From positions 186,001 to 250,000 of the forward strand of contig NZ_JAGGPT010000007.1 in the NCBI RefSeq assembly GCF_018613715.1: a stretch of 64,000 nt of DNA. The letters run 5' to 3'. Under the pieces are notes generated by a model. It worked only from the letters and a program-made list of their open reading frames with translations. It was not told where the DNA came from and made no database searches. The first letter of the stretch is position 1, and each line of letters starts with the position of its first letter. The position numbers and the translations under genes were made by a program. The stretch is from Chryseobacterium sp. ISL-6 (GTDB lineage Bacteria > Bacteroidota > Bacteroidia > Flavobacteriales > Weeksellaceae). Below are positions 34,374 to 42,377 of the stretch, in pieces.

Positions 34374-34757
34374 TTATTCCGTTGTACTAATTTCATCAAC
34401 AGCTTGACCGAATTGTAATATATATCCATTGTTGTCATAAATGGCAAATTCACGCATATCCCAGTCGAAGGTTTCAATTTCGTAACAAACTTCCGTTTTA
34501 TCTTTTAATTCTTCCCAAAGATCATCTACATGGTCTACATTAAAGTAAAATGAACCTGTAAAACCTATTCCATTAAACTTCTCATGGTCATTAGGTTTTG
34601 AAAGCATAAGCTCTACATCATCTTTACGAATCGTTGCCCATTCCCATTCATCATTTCTTCCTACCAACGTAAAACTTAAAGTGTGAATGTAAAAACCGAT
34701 GGTTTCATCCAGGTTTTGTGTCCAGAGTATAGGACGTAAAGAATTATATTTTATCAT
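34374..34757 (-). CDS. VOC-superfamily (glyoxalase/bleomycin-resistance-like) protein
   Basis: About 127 residues from the ATG at 34757; an upstream in-frame ATG at 34790 lies inside a hairpin and adds a non-conserved lead, so it is rejected. One VOC module pair: LRPILWTQNLDETIGFYIHTL at the start and a final REFAIYDNNGYILQFGQ. The usual metal ligand glutamate near the end is replaced by Gln-Phe-Gly, so metal binding is uncertain. Cytosolic, substrate unknown. It lies between an SRPBCC gene and the cyclotransferase pair on one strand. Confidence 0.82.
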   Translation of the reverse strand: MIKYNSLRPILWTQNLDETIGFYIHTLSFTLVGRNDEWEWATIRKDDVELMLSKPNDHEKFNGIGFTGSFYFNVDHVDDLWEELKDKTEVCYEIETFDWDMREFAIYDNNGYILQFGQAVDEISTTE

Positions 34758-34775
34758 AACTTTTAATTTATAAGT

Positions 34776-34811
34776 AAAACGCAAAGACACTCATTTGCGT
34801 CTTTGCGTTTT
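34776..34811. terminator. Terminator-like hairpin with cgcaaag motif
   Basis: A 13-bp perfect stem (AAAACGCAAAGAC and complement) with a 10-nt loop lies directly beyond the SRPBCC stop. The T-run is longer on the plus strand than on the minus strand. The AAACGCAAAG core recurs at the edge of the branched element at 60229. Confidence 0.7.
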
Positions 34812-34814
34812 TTA

Positions 34815-35243
34815 TTATTTATCTTCTAGATACAATTTCAGACTTTGTCCGATAATGGCATTCCATCCTTCTGTAAAACTTTCCCGAGAAAACCCTTCAC
34901 CCAATTCTTTGAAATGATCGATATCATCGTGAGTGAGCTTAACTATTGTGTCTTTTCCGTCAGGCTGAAGTTCCCATGTAACAATGGTCTCTGCATCGGA
35001 AAATTCAGGATAAGACCAGGTATGCTTTAATTTTTCATTGGCCGTAAAATCTAAAACATTACCTTGATGATGGTACTTTTTAGCTTCTCCCGGTTCATAG
35101 AAATTAAATTGCTTTCCGGTTTCCAATTCAAAATCTGATATATCAAAATACCACGATTTCATTTTCTCTTTATCAGTTAGTGCTTCCCAAACCTCATCAA
35201 CGGGTGCTTCTACTTTGTATTGAACAATAATTGGAGTACTCAT
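34815..35243 (-). CDS. SRPBCC/AHSA1-like (START-fold) protein
   Basis: A 142-residue cytosolic protein of the AHSA1/activator-of-Hsp90-like SRPBCC family: VEAPVDEVWEALTDKEKMKSW at the start, then FYEPGEAKKYHHQGNVLDF, KHTWSYPEF and a C-terminal helix GFSRESFTEGWNAIIGQ. The fold makes a deep hydrophobic cavity; ligands are generally unknown. It begins 27 bp after the antiporter stop, so it is probably part of that transcript, and a hairpin ends it. Confidence 0.85.
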   Translation of the reverse strand: MSTPIIVQYKVEAPVDEVWEALTDKEKMKSWYFDISDFELETGKQFNFYEPGEAKKYHHQGNVLDFTANEKLKHTWSYPEFSDAETIVTWELQPDGKDTIVKLTHDDIDHFKELGEGFSRESFTEGWNAIIGQSLKLYLEDK

Positions 35244-35270
35244 TTCTACTTTTTTTATTTTATTTAAAAT

Positions 35271-36884
35271 TTATCCGTGGGTAAATCCTGTAATTTTAGC
35301 TTCATCAAAATCAAGCTGCATTTCGATCGTCCGCATCACGTGATCATCAAATATCTTCTCCCGTTTCATACGATGAAGCTCATTTCTCTGTGCCTGGATC
35401 ACCTGTCTCAAAACATCTTTATTCTCGTTCATTGCTGAAACATAGTCTCCGGTAGAAGCCATACACTGGGCTTTATCTGCCATCATCATCATTTCATTTT
35501 CCAATTTATGTTTTTGATGACGTACCAGGCTATTTTTTTCTGCTAATTCTGAGAAATCAGTATCTAATTTATGCAAAGCTGTTTCTTTTAGCTTTCTCAT
35601 TAAAATGACTTCCTGTTTTTCTTCAGGTATTTCACTTCCGGCATCACTTATTTTTAATAATTTTAAAATAGGAGACAACAATAATCCCTGCCCCACCAAA
35701 GTAATTAAAATAATAACAAAAGTTACGAATAAAATAATATTACGATGTGGAAAGGCATCTCCATTGGGTAAAAATGCAGGTATAGATAATGCCGCAGCCA
35801 ACGATACCACTCCTCTCATTGCCGCAAAACTAATGATAAAAGGCTCCCGCCAGTCTGGCTTTGGAACTTTTAATCTGAGTTCTTTTGAACAAAGTCTCGG
35901 GAAATACATTAAGGCATAACTATATGCAATTCTTGTCAGAATAATGGCACCACCAATTACTATACTATAAAAAATACCCTCCGAAATAGTATACTCTTTC
36001 ATGGCAGCAATAACAATAGGCAGTTCAAGGCCTATTAAAATAAAAATGATCGTATTCATCAAAAAGATCAAAACACTCCACACATTTCCCGACTGAATTC
36101 TTGAGGTATGGCTTAAATAACAATGTGAATTATATGACATCAGTAATCCACCTGCAACTACTGATAACACTCCCGAAAAATGAAAATGTTCTGCTCCCAC
36201 ATACATAATGTAAGGAACAATAAGCGTAATAATAGTATCAATATTAGAATTGGAAGGTATAATACGAAGTAAGGCTCCAAACAGAAAACCTACGGCAATT
36301 CCAATAGCAATCCCACCAATAGCCATAATAAAGAAATCCTGAACAGCATCTCTGAAAATAAACTGTCCTGAGATCACAGCCGCTAAAGCAAATTTAAAGA
36401 CAATTAAACTCGATGCATCATTAATCAAACTTTCTCCTTCCAGAATACTGGTGATCTTCTTGGGAATTTTCATATTTCTTAAAACTGAGGTTGCAGCAAC
36501 TGCATCAGGTGGAGAATTCACACCCCCTAATAAAAATCCCATTGCTACAGTAAGTCCAGGAATAATAGATGATGAAAGATATGCCACCACTATTGAGGTG
36601 AGAAATACCAGTCCAAAAGCCATCGAGAAGATCTGCTTCCGCCATTTATGAAAATCCTGCCAGGAGGTAAACCAGGCTGCTTCAAATAAAATAGGTGGCA
36701 GAAAAATAAGGAAAACCAAATCCGGTTCTATTTCAATGTGAGGCATTCCTGGAATAAAGCTTATCAGTAACCCTGCTATTACAAGGAAAATTGGATAGGC
36801 TACTTTCAGTTTTTGCCCGATCATTACTAATATCATCACAGACAACAAAACTGCGATTGATATTATGACGTAATTGTGAATCAT
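35271..36884 (-). CDS. CPA1-family Na+(K+)/H+ antiporter
   Basis: A 537-residue membrane protein with about 12 helices over residues 1-410 and a 120-residue cytosolic tail of charged helices. Conserved transport motifs: LLGGVNSPPDAVAATSVL and GESLINDASSLIVFKFALA, the latter holding the ND pair that binds the ion in NhaP/NHE-type exchangers. It exchanges Na+ or K+ for H+ across the inner membrane. Upstream on the same strand, 69 bp away, is a bestrophin-like channel; downstream is the SRPBCC gene. Confidence 0.93.
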   Translation of the reverse strand: MIHNYVIISIAVLLSVMILVMIGQKLKVAYPIFLVIAGLLISFIPGMPHIEIEPDLVFLIFLPPILFEAAWFTSWQDFHKWRKQIFSMAFGLVFLTSIVVAYLSSSIIPGLTVAMGFLLGGVNSPPDAVAATSVLRNMKIPKKITSILEGESLINDASSLIVFKFALAAVISGQFIFRDAVQDFFIMAIGGIAIGIAVGFLFGALLRIIPSNSNIDTIITLIVPYIMYVGAEHFHFSGVLSVVAGGLLMSYNSHCYLSHTSRIQSGNVWSVLIFLMNTIIFILIGLELPIVIAAMKEYTISEGIFYSIVIGGAIILTRIAYSYALMYFPRLCSKELRLKVPKPDWREPFIISFAAMRGVVSLAAALSIPAFLPNGDAFPHRNIILFVTFVIILITLVGQGLLLSPILKLLKISDAGSEIPEEKQEVILMRKLKETALHKLDTDFSELAEKNSLVRHQKHKLENEMMMMADKAQCMASTGDYVSAMNENKDVLRQVIQAQRNELHRMKREKIFDDHVMRTIEMQLDFDEAKITGFTHG

Positions 36885-36953
36885 TTATTTATGATTTATT
36901 AATGTTAATATTATATTGGAATCTAAATAAATTTTTTGCATCATATGTGTATT

Positions 36954-37958
36954 CTAAAGGACAATATTGTTCTTAGGCGTAATTGCTGACGGAAGATCAG
37001 ACTCATCCAGCATATCTCTCATATCAATCTCTATTGTCCGACTGATCTGTGTAATGGGAACATCATTCGGGCTTCCTTCAAAAGGGTTTACAGAAGCTTC
37101 TCCTACACTATCTAGGGTATGGAAACACCAGGTCACCAATAATGAGAATGGAATATTAAACCATATGGTAAAACCTTCCAATAAAGTCCCCTCACCCAGT
37201 TTATCGAATTCTTTCAACAATCCAAAAGGAACAAAAACAATGAACAATAATAAAAGATAGGTAGTGATAGAAGAAAAATTCCGTGGATAAGGGAAATTTT
37301 TAATTCTTTCCGCTTTTCCCTGATCATCTGTAAACTTTATCAATTGCTGATTGATCTGCGTCCATTGGAAATCATTAATTTTTCCATTGGCATAGGCTTC
37401 CGTTAACTCTCTGCTTTGCATCGCTGTTAATTGTGTCGCTCTGTTTTTTTTGCTCAGGATATACTGAAGTTCATCATCAGAAAGATAATTTCTCAATTCA
37501 TCATCAAGTTTGGAAAGTCTTTCAGGAATATCATACTTTTTTGAATACTCATCAAATTGTACCGTATTCATATTCTCCCATGCTCTGGGTTCTCTAAGCT
37601 GAAAGCGAAGTGCCGTTAACCATGCATAATGACGTAAGAACATTTCTTTTACTTTAGCGGGATCTTTTTCTGAAAGAGAATCTCTTAAAATATATCCAAA
37701 ACTTCGGCTATTGTTAATGATTGAACCATAGATCTGTCTTGCTTCCCAAAGCCTGCTATAACTGGCATTATTTTTAAAACCTACTATAAACGCCACTGCA
37801 GTTCCCATAATTGCAATGGGCTGCCATGGGAATGAAACAAATTTCCAACCGCAATAATATAACGTTGTAGGAATAGCTGCTAAAATGGCCAGAACATAAA
37901 TACTCCTTCTTGTCCATATTGCAAATTCGAGTGCTCCAAATCTTTTTCCTGAATGCAT
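36954..37958 (-). CDS. Bestrophin-like channel (UPF0187 family)
   Basis: A 334-residue protein with hydrophobic segments in two pairs (about 15-55 and 225-280). Family hallmarks: a first helix after FGALEFAIWTRRS, the AFIVGFKNNASYSRLWEARQIYGSI stretch (about 25 residues) and, near the end, NPFEGSPNDVPITQISRTIEIDMRDML. Bacterial bestrophins form pentameric ion channels in the inner membrane; bacterial forms may conduct cations. It starts 17 bp after the DUF2490 gene and is followed by the cation/proton antiporter gene, which suggests a small ion-homeostasis group. Confidence 0.9.
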   Translation of the reverse strand: MHSGKRFGALEFAIWTRRSIYVLAILAAIPTTLYYCGWKFVSFPWQPIAIMGTAVAFIVGFKNNASYSRLWEARQIYGSIINNSRSFGYILRDSLSEKDPAKVKEMFLRHYAWLTALRFQLREPRAWENMNTVQFDEYSKKYDIPERLSKLDDELRNYLSDDELQYILSKKNRATQLTAMQSRELTEAYANGKINDFQWTQINQQLIKFTDDQGKAERIKNFPYPRNFSSITTYLLLLFIVFVPFGLLKEFDKLGEGTLLEGFTIWFNIPFSLLVTWCFHTLDSVGEASVNPFEGSPNDVPITQISRTIEIDMRDMLDESDLPSAITPKNNIVL

Positions 37959-37975
37959 AAGTGTTTTTTATTGTT

Positions 37976-38650
37976 TTATTTTTTGTTAAATGGAATATTG
38001 TTATAAAATCCAATCTGAATCTGGCCTCTGTTTTTATTTTCCTGGAGCTGATTCATATAACCGGCTTCAATTCTCAAATTTTTATTAATCACATATCCTA
38101 AAGCTCCATATACCCTATTCCGATCAAATACCGGACTGTTGAAGTGTAGGAAAACTTCATTATAAACGGAAGCATAAAAGGTCTTTGGCAGCATTTCTTT
38201 GTTATTGATCGGAATATTAAGGCCCAGAAAATACCGGAATCTCATTCTGAAATCATCTTCCAGAAAACGTTCTTCCAAACGATAACGATGTTGAAGATAG
38301 ATCCTTCCAAACTGCTGTTTCGTGATAAACTGTTGGAAAATCCGGTGTTCAATATTTTCTTTCTTCTCTCCATTTACATAAGGCTGACTTAAAATAAAGC
38401 CATATCCCAGTAAAACATTATTATTGTTTTCTGAAAGATCATAGCCAATCCCTGTACGGACTAACAGCTGTTCCAGATCTCCAACTGCATCGAAATTACG
38501 ATACTGAATTTCATTATGCCAATTCCATTTCTTATTAATTTTATTGTTTCCAAAATACATATACCAAGCTCCCAGGTTATTTTTCTGAGCAAACGAAAAT
38601 GTGGTTGCTAAAATAAAAATAACCAAAGCCAATGACCTTACAATCTCCAT
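37976..38650 (-). CDS. DUF2490 outer-membrane beta-barrel-like protein
   Basis: A 224-residue exported protein (signal MEIVRSLALVIFILATTFSFAQ). The mature part shows alternating strands and aromatic girdle residues: NNLGAWYMYFGNNKINKKWN, WHNEIQYRNF, YLQHRYRLEERFL, FYASVYNEVFLHF and a final IQIGFYNNIPFNK. This is the DUF2490 pattern, predicted to be a small outer-membrane barrel related to OmpL-type porins. Function unknown. It lies 25 bp after the SnoaL-like gene and 17 bp before the bestrophin-like gene. Confidence 0.85.
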   Translation of the reverse strand: MEIVRSLALVIFILATTFSFAQKNNLGAWYMYFGNNKINKKWNWHNEIQYRNFDAVGDLEQLLVRTGIGYDLSENNNNVLLGYGFILSQPYVNGEKKENIEHRIFQQFITKQQFGRIYLQHRYRLEERFLEDDFRMRFRYFLGLNIPINNKEMLPKTFYASVYNEVFLHFNSPVFDRNRVYGALGYVINKNLRIEAGYMNQLQENKNRGQIQIGFYNNIPFNKK

Positions 38651-38675
38651 ACTGATCTTCTGCGTTTATTCTTTA

Positions 38676-39101
38676 TTAATTTGCCTGACCAATTTCCAGG
38701 GTGTCAAACTTCCCCTCATTATTTAAATTAAACTTAAAAAAGGTTTTAAAATCACCCCAGCTTTCTGTGTGAAACTGTCCGTAAATAGCTTTACCATCAT
38801 TTTCAATCTTATCGATGGATGTAAATTTTTCATGACCACAGGCATCTTTCACAAATTTCTTAAAATCTCTTGGGTTTCCATCATCATATAATTTTGAATC
38901 TGTAGTGAAGAAAGAAGTAAAAGCTTCTGCATCACCACTCTGCCATGCTTCAAAAGCTTTCTTTACCGTTTCATTTAGTTTTGTTGTATCCATATTACTT
39001 TTTACGTTTTGTTGGGTTTGAATTAATTTTTTATCATCATTTTTCTGAGCACACGCTGAACACATTGAAAATATGATCAGCAGATAAGGGATCTTTTTCA
39101 T
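38676..39101 (-). CDS. SnoaL/NTF2-like lipoprotein
   Basis: A 141-residue lipoprotein (signal ending IIFSMCSAC, then AQKND). The mature part has the NTF2-like fold pattern: VKKAFEAWQSGDAEAFTSFF followed by LYDDGNPRDFKKFV and a sheet with YGQFHTESWGDFKTFFKF. Members are small enzymes or ligand-binding modules; none can be assigned here. Its ATG overlaps the stop of the DoxX-like gene by four bases (ATGA), so the two are coupled. Confidence 0.8.
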   Translation of the reverse strand: MKKIPYLLIIFSMCSACAQKNDDKKLIQTQQNVKSNMDTTKLNETVKKAFEAWQSGDAEAFTSFFTTDSKLYDDGNPRDFKKFVKDACGHEKFTSIDKIENDGKAIYGQFHTESWGDFKTFFKFNLNNEGKFDTLEIGQAN

Positions 39102-39448
39102 GAAAATTTAAATGGATAATTTAAGTAAATAATAACAAGATTCAAAGCAATGAAGGGAAGTTCTATTAATGCGCCCTTGATATCTCCATGAAATAATTCT
39201 AGACACATGATTAATAATATTGTTCCGGCCATCAAAAAATTCCCCCAAACAAAGGTCTGTGGAATTAGTATCATTACTGCACTCATTAGGGTAATTGCCC
39301 CTAAAATCATAATTGCAGTATTATTCATTCCTAATTTTCCAAGCATTTGCAACATTTCCGGCTTTCCTGAAACCATTGCTAAACCTTGTTTAAAACCCAT
39401 GTACACTGCAATAAGAATCAATGCAATGGTTAGTATTTTTAAAATCAT
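39098..39448 (-). CDS. Four-helix membrane protein, DoxX-like
   Basis: A 116-residue protein with four hydrophobic segments (about 1-22, 45-62, 68-87, 94-112). The order of helices and the GFKQGLAMVSGKPEMLQMLGKLG first loop resemble DoxX-like proteins, but no decisive motif is present. It overlaps the SnoaL-like gene by four bases and follows a 36-codon ORF by 21 bp. Confidence 0.55.
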   Translation of the reverse strand: MILKILTIALILIAVYMGFKQGLAMVSGKPEMLQMLGKLGMNNTAIMILGAITLMSAVMILIPQTFVWGNFLMAGTILLIMCLELFHGDIKGALIELPFIALNLVIIYLNYPFKFS

Positions 39449-39469
39449 TTTGTATGTGTTTTTTGTAAG

Positions 39470-39580
39470 TTAATAAAATCTATGGAAAGTTATCTGCCCT
39501 GTCAGAATTTCTTTCTTATTAAGCTCATTTTTTACTTTCCGGTACTCGGCTTTGATTTCATCGATTGTAAATTTCATCAT
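39470..39580 (-). CDS. Possible 36-residue small protein
   Basis: The frame runs from an ATG at 39580 (or the next codon, also ATG) to TAA at 39470, encoding MMKFTIDEIKAEYRKVKNEL and 16 further residues. The start resembles the first helix of DUF1398-type proteins (FTIDEIK...KVK), so it may be a leftover N-terminus of such a gene. It could equally be a true small leader protein for the coupled DoxX-like and SnoaL-like genes, which begin 21 bp later. Support is limited to frame, spacing and this weak likeness. Confidence 0.4.
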   Translation of the reverse strand: MMKFTIDEIKAEYRKVKNELNKKEILTGQITFHRFY

Positions 39581-39649
39581 TTGTTTAATTGTGTTGTTTA
39601 AAATAAGAATTCCAGATTAATTGAATTTTCAAAACTGAACCCTCTTTTT

Positions 39650-39657
39650 CAAATTTA
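39650..39657 (-). promoter_or_regulatory. Possible -7 element for the small ORF / DoxX-like operon
   Basis: The minus strand reads TAAATTTG about 70 bp before the small ORF. A second TAnnTTTG (TACATTTG) lies at 39673-39680, so either could be used. Confidence 0.35.
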
Positions 39658-39692
39658 AAAAAAAATGGAATGCAAATGTATAATAAAATGAA

Positions 39693-39716
39693 AACCGGCG
39701 GGATATCCCGTCGGTT
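39693..39716 (-). terminator. Terminator after the PhnB-like gene
   Basis: A 10-bp stem (AACCGGCGGG with CCCGTCGGTT, one G-T mismatch or wobble), 4-nt loop, and T-rich sequence beyond it on the minus strand. Confidence 0.75.
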
Positions 39717-39751
39717 ATTTTTAACTATATTTCGTATCTAAAATATGAATA

Positions 39752-40201
39752 TTAAGGATGAGCCTGTGTCTTTGCAGGATCATCATAGTTCACCATCCAG
39801 TTGATCCCGAATTTATCTGTAAACATTCCAAAATAGGCTCCCCAGAAAGTATCTGCCAGCGCCATTGTTACCTGCCCACCATCAGAAAGTCCGTTGAACA
39901 ATTTTGTTGCTTCCTCTTTTGATTCCGTATTAATAGAAATTGAAATATTATTTCCAGGGATTAATTGAGAAGCCCAGTCTTTACCTGTATCACTTCCCAT
40001 TAATATTGTTTCTTTAGAAATCGGAAGAGAAACGTGCATAATTTTATCTTTGTCTTCCTCAGGAGTTTCCTTTCCTTCCATTGGAGGCATTTCCCCAAAA
40101 GTTCCGATATAAGGATATTCTCCACCAAAAACAGATTTGTAAAAATCAAATGCTTCCCTACAGTTTCCATTGAATGTTAAATAAACGTTTACTGTTGCCA
40201 T
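39752..40201 (-). CDS. PhnB-like VOC-family protein
   Basis: A 149-residue cytosolic protein of the PhnB / 3-dmu-9 methyltransferase-like VOC group: NVYLTFNGNCREAFDFYKSVFGG at the start, then HVSLPISKETILMGSD, and a final ADTFWGAYFGMFTDKFGINWMVN. Metal-ligand positions of classic glyoxalases are not kept, as is usual in this subgroup. It is the last of three same-strand genes (VOC 41163, SRPBCC 40783, this one) with gaps of 8 and 39 bp. Confidence 0.88.
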   Translation of the reverse strand: MATVNVYLTFNGNCREAFDFYKSVFGGEYPYIGTFGEMPPMEGKETPEEDKDKIMHVSLPISKETILMGSDTGKDWASQLIPGNNISISINTESKEEATKLFNGLSDGGQVTMALADTFWGAYFGMFTDKFGINWMVNYDDPAKTQAHP

Positions 40202-40240
40202 AAATATTTTTTAAAGTTTAGTTAGTTTAATTGTGTACGT

Positions 40241-40783
40241 TTAAGGTTTTTCTGAAATTTCTTTTAACATCGAAAGCCCTTTCTCATAATCTTTTCCTAT
40301 GGAACCATCTACATTCATAAATAATTTCATGATGGTAAAAGGAAATGGAATCTGAGAAGTGAACCCCCACGTTACTTTGCTACCCTTTCCCTCAGCAATT
40401 ACTTTAACATAAGTATCGGCTTCACTTTCATAAGGCGTCATAAACTTAATTGAAGTATCTATTCTTTTATTAGCAACATCTATTTTTTTTATTTCCTGAC
40501 AACCTTCACCTGCTTTTTTGTTTTTGCTGCTCCAACACATTTTTTCACCAGGTTTCCCCATTATTCCCGTCCAGTCTTTTTTCATTCCCTGATCCAGTCT
40601 GTTCCATGGACTCCATTGATCCATTGCTTTCAGAGTATTGGTATTCTGCCATACTTTTTCAACCGGTGCATTTATGGTAATTGATTTTTCATATTTAAAA
40701 TCACCTGAAATTAAAGCTGCCGCAACCAACCACAAAATAAGTATTGCAGCCAATACAAGCATGATCCATTTTAAAATTTTCAT
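40241..40783 (-). CDS. Membrane-anchored SRPBCC (polyketide-cyclase-like) protein
   Basis: A 180-residue protein with an N-terminal membrane helix (IMLVLAAILILWLVAAALI) and a START/SRPBCC domain: SITINAPVEKVWQNTNTLKAM, DQWSPWNRLD, and a tail FTIMKLFMNVDGSIGKDYEKG. Such proteins bind a hydrophobic ligand in a helix-grip cavity; the ligand is unknown. The gene lies 8 bp after a VOC gene and is very likely co-transcribed with it. Confidence 0.85.
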   Translation of the reverse strand: MKILKWIMLVLAAILILWLVAAALISGDFKYEKSITINAPVEKVWQNTNTLKAMDQWSPWNRLDQGMKKDWTGIMGKPGEKMCWSSKNKKAGEGCQEIKKIDVANKRIDTSIKFMTPYESEADTYVKVIAEGKGSKVTWGFTSQIPFPFTIMKLFMNVDGSIGKDYEKGLSMLKEISEKP

Positions 40784-40791
40784 ATCCTTTT

Positions 40792-41163
40792 CTATCTATG
40801 CTGATCAATTAAAATCATATTACCATCCGGGTCTTTAAGAAAGATATGTTCCGGACCTGAAGTTGTTTCATCAGCATCTTTATCCAATTGGATATTGTTT
40901 GCTTTCAAATGCTTCTGAATATCCCGTACATCATCAAAAGACTCAAGATTCTGGGCATTCTCATCCCATCCGGGATTGAAAGTAAGCATATTTCCATCAA
41001 ACATAGCCTGAAATAGCCCAATCAAAGTACTTCCGTTTTTCATGATCAGGTAATTCTGTTCCATATTTCCACCCATAGAACTGAAACCTAATTTTTCATA
41101 AAAATCTTTAGACTTCTGAAGGTCTTTTACACTTAAGCTAATTGAAAATACGCCTAATTTCAT
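40792..41163 (-). CDS. VOC-superfamily (glyoxalase-like) protein
   Basis: A 123-residue protein with one VOC unit: FSISLSVKDLQKSKDFYEKLG at the start, then MEQNYLIMKNGSTLIGLFQ and a closing GPEHIFLKDPDGNMILIDQH. The closing segment resembles the DPDGN-x-I turn that precedes the metal ligand in glyoxalases, but here it reads LIDQ. It heads the three-gene VOC/SRPBCC/PhnB-like group. Confidence 0.87.
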   Translation of the reverse strand: MKLGVFSISLSVKDLQKSKDFYEKLGFSSMGGNMEQNYLIMKNGSTLIGLFQAMFDGNMLTFNPGWDENAQNLESFDDVRDIQKHLKANNIQLDKDADETTSGPEHIFLKDPDGNMILIDQHR

Positions 41164-41218
41164 ATTCTATTTATTTAAAAAATAATTTAATGCTAAACAA
41201 AGAAAGCCTCAATACATA

Positions 41219-41689
41219 CTATTGATTTGTCAAACTGGTTTTGAAGTCTAAGGTTCCATCATAACTTTTCCAGTCACCTATAAACTCAATATATTGTCCT
41301 TCGATCTTCTCATTGGTTTTATTCCACTTAAAAGTATAGATAAATTTACCTTTAAAAAGACCGGAATGCTTTCCTTTGTTTTCTTCTGCTAATTCATATT
41401 CACCGTACACACTTCCTTTCTTCTTGGTATCTTTATATTTAGTGATTTTCAGTTTACCTTCATATTTTGTGTAGGTCTTATCCACGAGAGAATACCCGGA
41501 AACAAAATATTCCTGATCATTTTTTTTATCCTGTTCAGAAATATTGATCTTAAGTTTCATAACTTGTTTATCATTTCCAATGGTTCCTGTATAGGCTTTG
41601 CTGTTATTAAGCCAAACATTAGAAATATTAGGCATCTGAGCAAAGACAAAATTGGAAATGAGAATAAGGAGTAATAAAAGTTTTTTCAT
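41219..41689 (-). CDS. Exported beta-rich protein of unknown function
   Basis: A 156-residue protein with signal peptide MKKLLLLLILISNFVFAQ. The mature part is a run of strands rich in Lys, Tyr and Gly (AYTGTIGNDKQVMKLKINI, YFVSGYSLVDKTYTKYEG, KHSGLFKGKFIYTFKWN, IEGQYIEFIGDWKSYDGT). This fits a lipocalin-like or other small barrel. No family is recognised. It stands alone between the VOC group and the DUF1569 gene. Confidence 0.7.
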   Translation of the reverse strand: MKKLLLLLILISNFVFAQMPNISNVWLNNSKAYTGTIGNDKQVMKLKINISEQDKKNDQEYFVSGYSLVDKTYTKYEGKLKITKYKDTKKKGSVYGEYELAEENKGKHSGLFKGKFIYTFKWNKTNEKIEGQYIEFIGDWKSYDGTLDFKTSLTNQ

Positions 41690-41789
41690 TTTGTTTGTGG
41701 TTTATGTAAATATTACCTTGGCAATATCAATGATAAGGTTGAACTTAAACTAGTGCGGGAAATAGTTTTATTAGTTCTTCTGTTTAGAG

Positions 41790-42245
41790 TTACACTCCAA
41801 ATTGAGATAAATGGTGGTTTAAGTGTTTTGCAAACATATTACTCCACTCGTGGGATTTTAGTTTACCAAAAGAGAAAGACTCCTTTCCATCGAAAGCTTC
41901 TGCTCCCAATTGTTGTGTCTTTTGAATAAATCCTATTAATCTCTTTTTTTCTTCTTCAAAATCTCTTCTTCCAACGACCATAAATTGTGGTGCTGTAGGG
42001 GAATCTCTGGGATAGGCCTTTTCGCTAACCACTTTAGGTTTTACAAAATTTTTCAATATGAATTTTGCGATAGTTCCCGGCTTTTTATGCTTTTCAGGTT
42101 CATACACCATTTCATAAGAAACGCAACAGTGAGCCAACATCTGATCCACCATCATTTTCCCCCAAATACCGTGGGTATCTTCAATAAGATTATTTATTCT
42201 ATTGATATAATTCTGAGCAACTTGTGCTTCAAATACGTTTTCCAT
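41790..42245 (-). CDS. DUF1569 (DinB-like fold) protein
   Basis: About 151 residues from the ATG at 42245. A longer frame back to 42326 passes through the promoter -7 element and is rejected. It matches DUF1569: IWGKMMVDQMLAHCCVSYEM carries the first metal-ligand-like histidine, then APQFMVVGRRDFEEEKKRL and a final SHEWSNMFAKHLNHHLSQFG with the HxxHHxxQFG end typical of DinB-like four-helix proteins. These are thought to be metal-dependent, perhaps thiol-linked enzymes; the activity is unknown here. Confidence 0.88.
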   Translation of the reverse strand: MENVFEAQVAQNYINRINNLIEDTHGIWGKMMVDQMLAHCCVSYEMVYEPEKHKKPGTIAKFILKNFVKPKVVSEKAYPRDSPTAPQFMVVGRRDFEEEKKRLIGFIQKTQQLGAEAFDGKESFSFGKLKSHEWSNMFAKHLNHHLSQFGV

Positions 42246-42268
42246 TATCTCTTTAATTGTTCTAAAAA

Positions 42269-42276
42269 CAAAGATA
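42269..42276 (-). promoter_or_regulatory. -7 element of the DUF1569 gene
   Basis: The minus strand reads TATCTTTG, matching TAnnTTTG, 24 bp before the ATG at 42245. It supports that start over the longer frame. Confidence 0.5.
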
Positions 42277-42377
42277 TTAGTTTTTTCTGATGAATTTATA
42301 TCCTTTTTTAAAAACCGTAAAAACACGGGAGAGATTTGAGGCAGGAGCTTCGGGATGCGGGCTTTGTTTGTTCGAAA

